Source: an uncultured Clostridia bacterium | GTDB lineage: Bacteria > Bacillota > Clostridia > UBA1381 | Assembly (NCBI GenBank): GCA_944391225.1 | Contig: CALXSS010000004.1 | Coordinates: 1 to 64,000 of the forward strand | Length of the DNA stretch: 64,000 nucleotides | Direction of reading: 5' to 3' | Shown: positions 26,254 to 35,499 of the stretch, in pieces | Layout: each line of letters begins with the position of its first letter | Numbering within the stretch: the stretch's first letter is position 1 | Position numbers and translations under genes: made by a program | The notes under the pieces: model-generated | Databases searched by the model: none | The model's input: the letters and a program-made list of their open reading frames with translations, nothing else | What the model was told of the DNA's origin: nothing

Positions 26254-26583
26254 ATGATACTGGTCGTTGGAGGGGCGTACCAGGGGAAAACGGAGTTTGT
26301 TAAGCAGACCCTTGGTATAGCGGAAAAAAATGCGATGTTCAATGCGCACAATATTATAAAGGCTTATATTGAGCGCGGCGAGGATCCGGAACAGATACTT
26401 GAGATCATAGAGAAAAACAATATAGCTGCTGTGACAGCGGATGAGATAGGTATGGGTATCGTGCCTCTGGACAAAAACGACAGGATATGGCGTGAGCGCA
26501 CAGGCAGGATAATATGCCGGATCGCCGCCATGGCGGACGAGGTATACAGGCTGTGTGCAGGGATACCTACGCGTATAAAATGA
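26254..26583 (+). CDS. Short CobU-like P-loop protein
   Basis: 109 residues, against about 170-180 for CobU. The N-terminus MILVVGGAYQGKTEFVKQ is a P-loop of the CobU type, and the C-terminus ADEIGMGIVPLDKNDRIWRE ... ADEVYRLCAGIPTRIK matches the conserved end of CobU well. The middle, including the His that carries GMP, is missing. It may bind nucleotide and assist or regulate the full-length CobU. The ATG at 26254 is preferred over 26242 because GGAGGAG lies between them. It follows cobS by 15 bases. Confidence 0.8.
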   Translation: MILVVGGAYQGKTEFVKQTLGIAEKNAMFNAHNIIKAYIERGEDPEQILEIIEKNNIAAVTADEIGMGIVPLDKNDRIWRERTGRIICRIAAMADEVYRLCAGIPTRIK

Positions 26584-26601
26584 TATAAGGAGAGGTCAGC
26601 T

Positions 26602-27594
26602 GTGTTTATATTTATTTTAACGGCGGTGCTGCCTTTTATTATAGGATATTTGGCAGATCTTTTGATAGGAGATCCACAATGGCGGTACCACCCGATAAGA
26701 CTTATAGGCTCTATGATCGCCGCGTTTGAAAGGAGCATACGCCGCCGCTGCGATGATTCGGAGCGGAGCCTGAAAAAAGGCGGCGCGGCTCTTGTTATAG
26801 CTGTCTGCTTTTGCTCTGCTGCGGCAGCCGCTGCGGCTGTGTGCCTTGCGTATGCTATAAGCCCTGTGGTTTATATAATATCAGAGTCGGTCATATTTTA
26901 TTTCATGCTGTCGGCGCGCTCGCTCTGCACTGAGAGCATGAAGGTCTGTAAAGAGCTGAAGAAAGGAGATATAGAGGGCGCGAGAAAGGCAGTGTCCATG
27001 ATAGTAGGACGCGATACTGCTGCACTTGACAGCGCGGGTATTGCAAGAGCAGCGGTGGAAACTGTGGCTGAAAACGCGTCAGACGGCGTAACTGCGCCGA
27101 TGCTCTATATGCTCATCGGCGGTGCTCCGCTGTGTGTTCTCTATAAGGCAGTAAATACTATGGATTCAATGGTGGGTTACAAGAATGACAGGTATCTGTA
27201 TTTTGGCAGGGCAGCGGCAAGGCTTGACGATGCGGCAAACTTTTTGCCGGCAAGGATATCGGCGGCGTTTATGATAGTTGCGGCGTATATCACAGGCAAT
27301 GACGGCAGGAGAGCGGCGGAGATATACCGCCGCGACAGATATAAGCATGCAAGCCCAAACAGCGCGCATACTGAGGCGGTATGCGCCGGCGCGCTCGGAC
27401 TTCGTTTAGCAGGGGACGCATATTATTTCGGCAGGCTGTATAAAAAGGAGTATATAGGCGATGACATAAGAGGTATAGAGCCTGAGGATATCGTTCGCGC
27501 GAATAGGCTGATGCTTGTTATGTCGACGCTTTGCGCCGCGGCGGCGGTAATACTGCGCGGCGCAGCCGCCGCGGTGATCGGAGGGATATTATGA
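26602..27594 (+). CDS. cbiB: Adenosylcobinamide-phosphate synthase
   Basis: 330 residues, polytopic membrane protein. GDPQWRYHPIRLIGSMI near the N-terminus and NTMDSMVGYKNDRYLYFG, AARLDDAANFLPARISA are classic CbiB/CobD (Pseudomonas) motifs. It attaches aminopropanol (or its phosphate) to the f side chain of adenosylcobyric acid. The start is GTG, with AAGGAGAGG upstream. The gene overlaps cobD by four bases. Confidence 0.95.
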   Translation: MFIFILTAVLPFIIGYLADLLIGDPQWRYHPIRLIGSMIAAFERSIRRRCDDSERSLKKGGAALVIAVCFCSAAAAAAAVCLAYAISPVVYIISESVIFYFMLSARSLCTESMKVCKELKKGDIEGARKAVSMIVGRDTAALDSAGIARAAVETVAENASDGVTAPMLYMLIGGAPLCVLYKAVNTMDSMVGYKNDRYLYFGRAAARLDDAANFLPARISAAFMIVAAYITGNDGRRAAEIYRRDRYKHASPNSAHTEAVCAGALGLRLAGDAYYFGRLYKKEYIGDDIRGIEPEDIVRANRLMLVMSTLCAAAAVILRGAAAAVIGGIL

Positions 27595-28628
27595 TATACA
27601 CGCATGGAGGGGACATATATTCATACAGCCGTGATATGCTTGATTTCTCGGCTAATATAAATCCTCTGGGAACGCCTGATGATATAAAGGAGGCTGTGAA
27701 AGAATGTGCTGACGGGCTTGAGAGGTATCCTGATCCATACTGCCGTCAGCTCAGGTCAGCCATTGCCGCGCGTGAGAACGTGAGGAGCGAGCATATAGTC
27801 TGCGGAAACGGAGCGGCAGAGCTTATATTCAGCCTGGCATATTTCATACGACCTAATAGAGCGGTCATAGCGGCGCCGGCATTTGCCGAGTATTCGCGCG
27901 CGGCGGAGGCGGCAGGGGCTGAAATCGTGTATCACACCGCAAAGGCTGAAAACGGCTATGTTCACAGCGGCGATATAGCGGACAGGATAAAAAGCGATAG
28001 GGATATGGTTTTTATATGCAATCCCGCGAATCCTACCGGTGCGCTGATGGATAGAGATGATATAGAAAGCGTATTAAAACGGGCTGAGGATACAGGAGCT
28101 GTAGCTGTGGTTGACGAGTGCTTTTTGGATTTTGCAGATGATAATGAAAAATACTCGTGCAGGTCTCTGACAGAAAAATACAGAGATCTCGTTGTTTTAA
28201 AATCATTTACAAAGATGTATGCAGTACCTGGTATAAGAATCGGATATATTATTTGCTCCGACAGCGGAATAAGAGAGGGAATATACAGGGCGCGTCAGCC
28301 ATGGACAGTCAGCTCTTTAGCGCAGGCTGCCGGGATAGCCGCCTGTAAGAATACAGCCTATGCCGAGCGCGCCAGGAAATATATTGCCAAGGAGCGGGAA
28401 TATTTGAAAAAAAGCTTTGAGAGGTTAGGGGTCGTATATGAGCAGCCCGGTGCGAACTATATTTTCTTTTATCACAGACCTGAGCTGAAACAGGAGCTTA
28501 TAGAGCGCGGTATACTTATAAGAGACTGTTCTGATTATGCGGGGCTGAAGCCGGGATGCTTCCGCGCGGCGATAAGAACACACGAGGAAAACATGGCGCT
28601 TATAAGGGAGCTTGAGGAGCTGGTATAA
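27591..28628 (+). CDS. cobD: L-threonine-O-3-phosphate decarboxylase
   Basis: 345 residues, class I/II aminotransferase fold. [35 protein letters not shown] and the PLP-binding Lys in [17 protein letters not shown] mark the CobD (Salmonella) family, which makes aminopropanol phosphate for the nucleotide loop. The context next to cbiB supports this over HisC. The ATG at 27591 overlaps the cbiB stop; an upstream ATG at 27531 lies inside cbiB. Confidence 0.94.
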   Translation: MIYTHGGDIYSYSRDMLDFSANINPLGTPDDIKEAVKECADGLERYPDPYCRQLRSAIAARENVRSEHIVCGNGAAELIFSLAYFIRPNRAVIAAPAFAEYSRAAEAAGAEIVYHTAKAENGYVHSGDIADRIKSDRDMVFICNPANPTGALMDRDDIESVLKRAEDTGAVAVVDECFLDFADDNEKYSCRSLTEKYRDLVVLKSFTKMYAVPGIRIGYIICSDSGIREGIYRARQPWTVSSLAQAAGIAACKNTAYAERARKYIAKEREYLKKSFERLGVVYEQPGANYIFFYHRPELKQELIERGILIRDCSDYAGLKPGCFRAAIRTHEENMALIRELEELV

Positions 28629-28644
28629 GATTGGAGATAGAAAC

Positions 28645-30147
28645 ATGGCAAGAGCGATAATGATACAGGGAACAATGTCCGGCGCGGGTAAAAGCCTGAT
28701 AGCCGCTGCGCTTTGCAGGATATTTACACAGGACGGCTTTAAGGCAGCCCCGTTCAAGTCACAGAATATGGCTCTCAATTCATATGTGACAGCCGATGGT
28801 CTGGAGATGGGCAGAGCGCAGGTCATGCAGGCGGAGGCGGCTATGCGGGAGCCTGACATCAGGATGAACCCTATACTGTTAAAGCCTACAAGCGATGTCG
28901 GCTCGCAGGTCATATTGAACGGCAGACCTATAGGCAATATGCGCGCAAAGGAATACTTTGCGCGAAAAAAGGAGTTTATCCCTGACATAATGAAAGCGTA
29001 TGATTCGCTTGCGGAGGAAAACGATATAATAGTTATAGAGGGCGCGGGAAGTCCGGCTGAAATAAATCTTAAAAAGAACGATATAGTCAATATGGGCATG
29101 GCGCGTCTTGCAAAGACGCCTGTTCTGCTTGTGGGAGATATTGACCGCGGCGGAGTGTTTGCCCAGCTATATGGAACAACTGAGCTGCTTGAGAGAGCTG
29201 AAAAGGAAATGATAAAGGGACTTATAATAAACAAATTCCGCGGAGATGTGTCTATACTTCAGAGCGGGCTTGACACTATAAGCTCTCTTACAGGCAAGCG
29301 GGTGCTCGGAGTTGTGCCGTATACGAATGCAGATATAGATGACGAGGATTCTCTGTCGGAAAGGATAAGCAGAATAAGCAGAGGGAACGGAGCAGACGTC
29401 GCGGTAATAAGGCTGCCGCACATATCGAATTTTACTGATTTTACGCCGTTTGAATGCGCGGAGGGCGTATCTCTGCGCTATGTAAGATCAGCTCACGAGC
29501 TTGGCTCGCCGGATCTTATAATAATACCGGGCACAAAGAATACAATAGGTGATCTTTTGTGGCTGCGCGAGACCGGACTTGAGGCTTTAATATGCCGTAA
29601 CGCAGAAAGCGGCTGCGCGGTCATAGGAATATGCGGCGGTTATCAGATGCTTGGCAGATATGTCCGCGACCCGTACGGCAGCGAGACGGGCGGCGAGGTG
29701 CGCGGAATAGGTCTGCTTGACACTGCTACAGTATTTTCGCAGGAAAAAACAACAAGGAGAGTCAGCGGTATTATAACCGGAGCGCAGGGAATGTTCAAGG
29801 TGCTTAACGGCATAGAGCTCAAGGGCTATGAAATACATATGGGCAGAACAGAAACAGACGGCGAGCCGTTTTCAGAGCTGCTCGGAGATAACGGTGAGAA
29901 AAGCTTTGACGGAGCGGCAAGGGGTAATATCTGGGGAACGTATGTACACGGTATTTTTGATACGGCAGAAATAACGGCGCGCATTGCGGAGGCGCTTGCA
30001 AAGCGGCGTGGTATAGATATAGGATCGGTGCGCGCGTTCGATATGGATACATACAAACAAAAGCAGTATGATATTCTTGCAGATGCGGTGCGCGGCGGAC
30101 TGGATATGGAGGCTGTATATAAAATAGTGGAGGAGGGGCTGAAATGA
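28645..30147 (+). CDS. cbiP: Adenosylcobyric acid synthase (glutamine-hydrolysing)
   Basis: 500 residues. [20 protein letters not shown] and [23 protein letters not shown] (P-loop synthetase domain), [13 protein letters not shown], and the amidotransferase Cys in [10 protein letters not shown] are CbiP/CobQ hallmarks; GTYVHGIFD carries the amidotransferase His. It amidates the b, d, e and g carboxylates. The ATG at 28645 follows GGAGATAG; 28612 lies inside cobD. Confidence 0.96.
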   Translation: MARAIMIQGTMSGAGKSLIAAALCRIFTQDGFKAAPFKSQNMALNSYVTADGLEMGRAQVMQAEAAMREPDIRMNPILLKPTSDVGSQVILNGRPIGNMRAKEYFARKKEFIPDIMKAYDSLAEENDIIVIEGAGSPAEINLKKNDIVNMGMARLAKTPVLLVGDIDRGGVFAQLYGTTELLERAEKEMIKGLIINKFRGDVSILQSGLDTISSLTGKRVLGVVPYTNADIDDEDSLSERISRISRGNGADVAVIRLPHISNFTDFTPFECAEGVSLRYVRSAHELGSPDLIIIPGTKNTIGDLLWLRETGLEALICRNAESGCAVIGICGGYQMLGRYVRDPYGSETGGEVRGIGLLDTATVFSQEKTTRRVSGIITGAQGMFKVLNGIELKGYEIHMGRTETDGEPFSELLGDNGEKSFDGAARGNIWGTYVHGIFDTAEITARIAEALAKRRGIDIGSVRAFDMDTYKQKQYDILADAVRGGLDMEAVYKIVEEGLK

Positions 30148-30902
30148 TAAGGAGGATCAGTACAGCTGCCATAATTATCGGCGTTCTGTTTCTGATATAC
30201 GGCGCCGCAGTCACAGCCCTTTACGGCGCAGGAACGCCTATGCTGTGGGCGTGGTATGCTGTCGGCGCAGTGCTGACAGCAAACGGGATAACAGGCTTGC
30301 GTTCATCAAAGCGCGGCATCGCGGTAACGAGCCTGGTCATAAACATAGCCGCGGCAGTTTTTCTGTCAGGCGGAGCAGTGTTTTCACTTCTGGCTCTGTC
30401 TGAGCTGGAGAAAGAGCCTGAGCCCGGCTGTGAATATGTGATCATACTTGGCGCGGCAGTGAATGGAGATGCTCCGTCTGAGGCGCTACAAAAGCGGATA
30501 GACGCGGCGTATACATATCTTTGTGAAAATAAAAACTCTGTTGCTGTGGGAACGGGCGGCAGGGGAGATGGTGAGGATATAAGCGAGGGCAGCTGTATTG
30601 CTGCCGGGCTTGAAAAGCTTGGTATTGACAGCAGCAGGATAATATTTGAAGATACCTCAACAACGACTGTTGAGAATTTTGACAACGCGCTTGAGCTTAT
30701 GGGAAATGCTGAAAGCATAGCTGTTGTGAGCAGCGGCTTTCATGTGTTCAGGGCAAGGCTGCTGCTCTCATGCAGAACAGATGCGCGAATAAGCGTTATC
30801 CCGGCATCCGGAACCGATATACTTACTCCGCATTATATGCTGCGTGAATACACAGTGTTTTTAGTGGATATAATTTTAGGTAACTACAGGCGCGCATATT
30901 GA
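30144..30902 (+). CDS. YdcF/SanA-like DUF218 membrane protein
   Basis: 252 residues. Three hydrophobic segments in the first 95 residues are followed by a DUF218 domain: [53 protein letters not shown] and [11 protein letters not shown]. The family is linked to envelope functions but its reaction is not known. Its position inside the B12 operon, overlapping cbiP by four bases, suggests an envelope or intermediate-handling role in corrinoid metabolism (inference). It is absent from textbook B12 operons. Confidence 0.85.
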   Translation: MIRRISTAAIIIGVLFLIYGAAVTALYGAGTPMLWAWYAVGAVLTANGITGLRSSKRGIAVTSLVINIAAAVFLSGGAVFSLLALSELEKEPEPGCEYVIILGAAVNGDAPSEALQKRIDAAYTYLCENKNSVAVGTGGRGDGEDISEGSCIAAGLEKLGIDSSRIIFEDTSTTTVENFDNALELMGNAESIAVVSSGFHVFRARLLLSCRTDARISVIPASGTDILTPHYMLREYTVFLVDIILGNYRRAY

Positions 30903-30939
30903 TCTGATATGTGTATAGATATACGAAAGGATAGCAGAG

Positions 30940-31473
30940 ATGAGCAGAATTGATAATGTTGGACTGGTGCATATATACTGCGGAGACGGCAAGGGCAAAA
31001 CCACAGCGGCTGCAGGGCTGGCTGTACGGTGCGCCGGAGGCGGCGGTAAGGTGATGTTCTGCCAGTTTTTAAAAGGAGACAGCTCGGGCGAGAGAGCGGC
31101 ATTGAATAAGATCGATGGCATAAACGTTGTACCCGTGCCTGAACAGATCAAATTTGTATGGAACATGAGCGAGGAGGAAAGGGAAAGTGCGCGGGAATAT
31201 TACAGCGATAAATTTGAGGCTGTATGCGCTGCCGCTCAGGATTATGATATGATGATCCTTGACGAGATGATCCCTGCTCTCAGATATGATTTTGTGAGTA
31301 TCGAGCGGCTTATCAGGTTTTTGAATGAAAAGCCTGTCGGGCTTGAGGTCGTCTTGACCGGACGCGAGCCTGATGAGCGGCTCGTAGAGCTTGCCGATTA
31401 TGTAACTGAAATGCGCAAGCTGAAGCATCCGTACGACAAGGGGATTAATATGCGTAAATACATCGAACTATAG
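30940..31473 (+). CDS. cobO: Cob(I)yrinate a,c-diamide adenosyltransferase
   Basis: 177 residues. VHIYCGDGKGKTTAAAGLAV contains the ATP-binding loop of the CobA/CobO/BtuR family; VMFCQFLKGDSSGE, MMILDEMIPALRY and LTGREPDERLVELADYVTEM follow. It adds the adenosyl group to the corrinoid cobalt. GAAAGGA lies upstream of the ATG. A block of tandem repeats separates it from cobT. Confidence 0.95.
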   Translation: MSRIDNVGLVHIYCGDGKGKTTAAAGLAVRCAGGGGKVMFCQFLKGDSSGERAALNKIDGINVVPVPEQIKFVWNMSEEERESAREYYSDKFEAVCAAAQDYDMMILDEMIPALRYDFVSIERLIRFLNEKPVGLEVVLTGREPDERLVELADYVTEMRKLKHPYDKGINMRKYIEL

Positions 31474-31476
31474 TTT

Positions 31477-31756
31477 GGAAGAAATGCTCGTCACATCTCA
31501 GCCGCATTCACTCGCTTGCGTATAAACATACGCGGCGTTCGTTCATACGCCCGACCTGCATAGAGCATTTCTCCCAAACGGTTACAGCGGCGGGAAAAAG
31601 AACAGAAAAGGAAGAAATGCTCGTCGCATCTCAGCCGCATTCACTCGCTTGCGTATAAACATACGCGGCGTTCGTTCATACGCCCGAGCAGCATAGAGCA
31701 TTTCTCCCAAACGGTTACAGCGGCGGGAAAAAGAACAGAAAAGGAAGAAATGCGCG
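31477..31756. repeat. Tandem 133-bp structured repeat (two copies plus 14-base remnant)
   Basis: Unit 1 is 31477-31609, unit 2 is 31610-31742 (about three mismatches), and 31743-31756 is a partial third copy. Each unit can fold: GAAATGCTC near the start pairs with GAGCATTTC about 85 bases on, and GCGTAT-AAAC-ATACGC forms an inner hairpin. In unit 1 the outer inverted repeat extends to TTTGG/CCAAA. No convincing ORF is present. It fills the 306-base gap between cobO and cobT. Confidence 0.88.
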
Positions 31757-31779
31757 AATAAAATTACGGAGGTAATGGC

Positions 31780-32835
31780 ATGGAGCTTTATGAAATTATA
31801 AAAAATATCCGCCCGGCAGATAAAAGATATTATGAGATCGCACAGAAAAGATGGCTTACTGTTGCTAAGCCGCTGTTCAGCCTTGGCAGGCTTGAGGAGC
31901 TTGTTTCAAGAATAGCGGCAATTACAAAAACAGCGGATGTAAGCATAGACAAAAAGGCGCTTGTTATAATGTGCGCGGATAACGGAGTTGTGGAGGAGGG
32001 AGTTACACAGTGCGGTCAGGAAATAACTGCTATGGTAGCAGGAAATTTCAATAAACGCGCCGCGAGCACTTCGATTATGGCAGAGATAGCAGGCTGTGAT
32101 ATTTTCCCGATAGATATAGGTATGGTGTCTGATGTGGACGGTGTTACAGATGGCAGAAAGATAAGATATGGTACGGATAATATCGCTAAGGGTGCGGCAA
32201 TGACTCGTGATGAGGCGGTAAGAGCGGTAGAAACAGGTATAGAGGCGGTCAAAGCATTAAAGGACAGCGGGTATGAGCTGATAGCCACAGGCGAGATGGG
32301 AATAGGCAATACAACAACGACTGCGGCGGTGCTGTCCGTTCTGCTTGGTGAGGAGCCTGAAAAGCTCACTGGCAGGGGCGCGGGACTGACGTCTGATGGA
32401 CTGGAAAGAAAGATAGCGGCAGTAAAAAGAGCTTTAGCTGTAAACAGACCTGATAAAAATGATATTATAGATGTGCTGTCGAAGGTCGGCGGTCTTGATA
32501 TTGCCGGACTTTGCGGCGTGTTTCTCGGCGGCGCGCTGTACGGGCTGCCGGTCGTGATAGACGGCGTAATATCGGCGGCGGCGGCTCTGTGCGCGGCAAG
32601 ACTGTGCCCGGACTCTGCCGGATATATGATACCGTCGCATAGATCAAACGAGCCATCGGGCGCGGCAGTGCTTGAGGCTCTTGGTCTGGAGCCGTACATA
32701 GTGTGCGGTATGTTTCTCGGCGAGGGCAGCGGGGCGGTAGCGTTGATGCCGCTTATAGATATGGCTGCCGCGGTGTACAGGGACATGCAGACCTTTGATT
32801 CGTGGGACAGAGAGGGTTATAAAATCCTTGAATAA
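31780..32835 (+). CDS. cobT: Nicotinate-nucleotide--dimethylbenzimidazole phosphoribosyltransferase
   Basis: 351 residues. VIMCADNGVVEEGVTQCGQ, GEMGIGNTTTTAAVL, MIPSHRSNEPSG and the catalytic Glu in MFLGEGSGAVALMPLID match CobT throughout. It activates the lower-ligand base as its alpha-riboside phosphate. No gene for making dimethylbenzimidazole (bluB or bza) is in the window, so the actual lower ligand is open. GGAGG lies seven bases before the ATG. Confidence 0.96.
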   Translation: MELYEIIKNIRPADKRYYEIAQKRWLTVAKPLFSLGRLEELVSRIAAITKTADVSIDKKALVIMCADNGVVEEGVTQCGQEITAMVAGNFNKRAASTSIMAEIAGCDIFPIDIGMVSDVDGVTDGRKIRYGTDNIAKGAAMTRDEAVRAVETGIEAVKALKDSGYELIATGEMGIGNTTTTAAVLSVLLGEEPEKLTGRGAGLTSDGLERKIAAVKRALAVNRPDKNDIIDVLSKVGGLDIAGLCGVFLGGALYGLPVVIDGVISAAAALCAARLCPDSAGYMIPSHRSNEPSGAAVLEALGLEPYIVCGMFLGEGSGAVALMPLIDMAAAVYRDMQTFDSWDREGYKILE

Positions 32836-32847
32836 TTTGTTTTTATA

Positions 32848-32876
32848 TTGACAAAATTATATATACATAATATAAT
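32848..32876 (+). promoter_or_regulatory. Strong promoter for sirtuin operon
   Basis: Perfect TTGACA and TATAAT with a 17-base A/T-rich spacer, just after cobT. The genes at 32913-35377 can therefore be expressed independently of the B12 riboswitch. Confidence 0.9.
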
Positions 32877-32912
32877 TGAATATAGGAGTATAGCATTCGG
32901 GGAGGCAGGAAA

Positions 32913-33608
32913 ATGACGCTTCAGGAGATAATAGACAAGTCCGGTCATATAGTGTTCTTTGGCGGAGCAGGCGTATCGACCGCGAGCGGCATACCCGATT
33001 TTCGGAGCGCCAAAGGCATAGGCGGCAAAAAAGCAGAGGAGATACTGTCGCACAGATACTTTATGGAGAACCCGGAGTGTTTTTTTGAGTTTTACAGAAA
33101 GAACCTGCTGTTTCCTGAGGCAAGACCAAACGCCGCGCATTATAAGCTTGCCGAGCTTGAAAGAAAGGGCAAGCTGAAAGCGGTGATAACACAGAACATT
33201 GACGGGCTGCACAGAATGGCAGGCAGCAATACGGTCTATGAGCTGCATGGGAATGTGAATTACAATTATTGCATGGAGTGCGGAAAGGCATTCGGGCTTG
33301 AGCGTATACTGCATAGCAGGGGAGTGCCGCGCTGTGAATGCGGAGGCATAGTCAAGCCTGATGTGGTGCTTTACGGAGAGCCGCTCAATGAGTATATGCT
33401 GCGTATGGCAAATGCCTACGCTATGGCGGCAGAGGCGTTTATAATAGGCGGCACATCACTGAGCGTTTATCCTGCCGGGGATCTCGCAGACAGCTATATG
33501 CGCAGCCGCCTTGTAATAATAAACGAAACGCCCACAGAGCTTGATAAAAGAGCCGATCTTGTTATCCGCGGACGTATAGAAGATGTACTCAAAAGCATTA
33601 TAATATGA
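32913..33608 (+). CDS. Sir2-family NAD-dependent protein deacylase
   Basis: 231 residues. Motifs GAGVSTASGIPDFRS (NAD site), TQNIDGLHRMAG, ELHGN with the catalytic His, and a zinc site formed by CMEC and CEC pairs identify a bacterial sirtuin. Known relatives remove acyl groups from protein lysines using NAD. It overlaps the nitroreductase gene by four bases if that gene starts at 33605, or sits 14 bases before it with the preferred start. Confidence 0.93.
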   Translation: MTLQEIIDKSGHIVFFGGAGVSTASGIPDFRSAKGIGGKKAEEILSHRYFMENPECFFEFYRKNLLFPEARPNAAHYKLAELERKGKLKAVITQNIDGLHRMAGSNTVYELHGNVNYNYCMECGKAFGLERILHSRGVPRCECGGIVKPDVVLYGEPLNEYMLRMANAYAMAAEAFIIGGTSLSVYPAGDLADSYMRSRLVIINETPTELDKRADLVIRGRIEDVLKSIII

Positions 33609-33622
33609 ATGGAGTGATAGGA

Positions 33623-34129
33623 ATGGAATTGCTTGAGCTGTTTAAAAAAAGATACTCTTGTAGGGGATTTGAAAAGAGAGAGGTCGAACAGGAAAAGATA
33701 GATATGATAATGGAGGCGGCGGCAGTGGCGCCTACAGCGGTAAATAAGCAGCCGCAGAGGATACTTGTTCTGCGCGGCGAGGAGCTGAAAAAGGTAGATG
33801 AATGCACAAGGTTCGGTTTTGACGCACCGCTCAATTTCCTTATCTGCTATGATAAGGAGCAGTCATGGCACAGGCGCAGCGACAATGCAGACCATGGCAT
33901 GATAGATTCAGCTATAGTACATACGCATATGTTGCTTATGGCAGAATCTTTGGGTTTGGGTACAACTTGGGTCTGCGCGTTTGACGAGCCTAAGGCGAGA
34001 GAGCTTTTCAATGTGCCGGATAATTATGTTATAGAGGGGTTCATGCCTACAGGCTATCCGGCGGCAGAGCCGTCAGAAATGCATTTTAAGCGCAAGCCTG
34101 TAAACGAGATATTTTTTGATAAGTTTTGA
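33623..34129 (+). CDS. Nitroreductase-family FMN oxidoreductase
   Basis: 168 residues. KKRYSCRGFEKREVEQEKI, AAVAPTAVNKQPQRILVL and LGLGTTWVCAFDEP, PTGYPAAEPS are typical of the small FMN-dependent nitroreductase fold, binding NAD(P)H. The specific substrate is unknown. BluB also belongs to this fold but its diagnostic motifs are not seen. The ATG at 33623 has GGAGTGATAG upstream; an in-frame ATG at 33605 overlaps the sirtuin stop. Confidence 0.88.
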   Translation: MELLELFKKRYSCRGFEKREVEQEKIDMIMEAAAVAPTAVNKQPQRILVLRGEELKKVDECTRFGFDAPLNFLICYDKEQSWHRRSDNADHGMIDSAIVHTHMLLMAESLGLGTTWVCAFDEPKARELFNVPDNYVIEGFMPTGYPAAEPSEMHFKRKPVNEIFFDKF

Positions 34130-34153
34130 TAATATATAAAGGATGGCAATAGA

Positions 34154-35377
34154 ATGAATACTTTATTTATTGACTGCAGTATGGGGGTAAATGCTGTAAA
34201 GCTTTTTGGCGCTCTTGCCGAGCTTTTAGAGAACCCGGAAACCTTTGTCAGAAGATTCAACAGTATAGGTTTCAGCGGCATATCGCTTGAGCGCGAACAG
34301 GATTCTATAAACGGCATAAGCGGCGTTTATATGAATTTCAGAAAGATAAGCGATGGAATGTATGATGATGAAATAGATGATGACGGTGAAAGAGTATCGC
34401 GTCATCATTCAAGAAGTGACAGGCGGCTGAATGATGTAAAGGGGCTGATCGATGATCTTTCGGTGAGCGGTCGCATAAGAAAACGCGCTAAGAATATATA
34501 TGACGTGATAGCAATGGCGTATGCTGATGCTAATAACAAGAATGCTGATGAGCTTATATTGCACAGGACAGGCTCTCGCGATATTGTAGCGGCTGTAGTT
34601 GGAGTGTGCATGCTGCTTGAGGAACTGCAGTGTGATAAGATTATAGTCTCGCCTGTGTCGGTTGGATCAGGATATGCGGTAACGTCAAGAGGAAAGCTGC
34701 CTATACCTGTACCGGCTGTTCAGAATATACTTAAGGGTATACCTTATCAGGCTGGTAATGAGGAGGGCGAGCTTTGCACGCTTGACGGAGCAGCTCTTTT
34801 GCACGAGATAGCGGATGAGTTTTCGCAAATGCCTGATATAACTGTGATCCGTACCGGGATAGGATTGGGACAGAGAAAGTTCAGAACGGGAGTAAACTGT
34901 GTTAAGGCATATCTTGGAAAGATAGTGCGCGCCTCTGCAAATGCGGCAGTAGCAGTGCTTGAGGCTGTGCTGTATGATGATACACCCGAATCCCTTGCTC
35001 TGACAGCTGAAAGACTGTCGTCCTTGGGCAGAGCAGAGGCATATACAGTGCCTATAATGTCATTGAAGGGAAAATCTGGAGTGGTGCTGTATTGTGTCTG
35101 TGACAATGAGTCGGCAGACGCAGCTGCAGGTGAGATATTGCGAAACACCTCAGCGCGCAGGGTAAGAAGGACTGGCACAGCGTCATATGAGCTTGTCAGC
35201 ACTATGGCAGAGGTCTCCACCTCTATAGGAACAGTCAGAACTGTTCGGAACGAAGGGTTCGGAGTGAGCGACATGGAGCCTGTACGGGAGGATGTTGTCG
35301 CGTTGGCACGTGAAAACGGTATAAGCTACCACAGCGCATATAACAGGATAGTAACTGAACTGAATAAAACTGAATAA
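34154..35377 (+). CDS. LarC-like (DUF111) protein with degenerate active-site motifs
   Basis: 407 residues, full length for LarC, the CTP-dependent nickel-insertion protein for the lactate racemase cofactor. The frame of the family is present: LFIDCSMGVN at the start, HRTGSRDIVAAVVG, SVGSGYAVTSRGKLPIPVPA and IGLGQRKFRTGVN. Several motifs are altered: the usual GxxGDM after the first strand reads GVNAVKL, the HEVGAxDSIxD motif is HRTGSRDIVAA, and the ETNIDDM-type motif is EAVLYDDTP. No larA, larB or larE is nearby. It may bind a different metal or substrate (inference). Confidence 0.8.
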   Translation: MNTLFIDCSMGVNAVKLFGALAELLENPETFVRRFNSIGFSGISLEREQDSINGISGVYMNFRKISDGMYDDEIDDDGERVSRHHSRSDRRLNDVKGLIDDLSVSGRIRKRAKNIYDVIAMAYADANNKNADELILHRTGSRDIVAAVVGVCMLLEELQCDKIIVSPVSVGSGYAVTSRGKLPIPVPAVQNILKGIPYQAGNEEGELCTLDGAALLHEIADEFSQMPDITVIRTGIGLGQRKFRTGVNCVKAYLGKIVRASANAAVAVLEAVLYDDTPESLALTAERLSSLGRAEAYTVPIMSLKGKSGVVLYCVCDNESADAAAGEILRNTSARRVRRTGTASYELVSTMAEVSTSIGTVRTVRNEGFGVSDMEPVREDVVALARENGISYHSAYNRIVTELNKTE

Positions 35378-35390
35378 AAATGAATAATAA

Positions 35391-35430
35391 AAGAGGCTGG
35401 TGCAAGCTCAACGAGTTTCACCAGCCTTTT
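35391..35430. terminator. Bidirectional terminator
   Basis: AAGAGGCTGGTG / CACCAGCCTTTT stem between convergent LarC-like and ABC exporter genes; its loop contains CTCAACGAGTTT, shared with the hairpin at 3928. Confidence 0.85.
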
Positions 35431-35499
35431 AATATAACCGCAGTGATCTGAAAAGTTTTTTTCGCTATATGTGGTCTTAGCCTGCTGCCGCAGCCACTT

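Noticed and set aside
31477-31756. CRISPR-like array
   Set aside because: Units are 133 bp and repeat as a whole with no variable spacers; there are no cas genes.
32016-32786. Minus-strand ORF of 256 codons
   Set aside because: Shadow of cobT with typical low-complexity Ser/Pro/Ala content.
12444-32835. The B12 gene set itself as a novel system
   Set aside because: Almost every gene matches a known family of the established anaerobic pathway; only the unusual members are reported as findings.
33623-34129. Nitroreductase-family gene as bluB (DMB synthase)
   Set aside because: The protein is short and I see none of the BluB-specific motifs; general nitroreductase features fit better.
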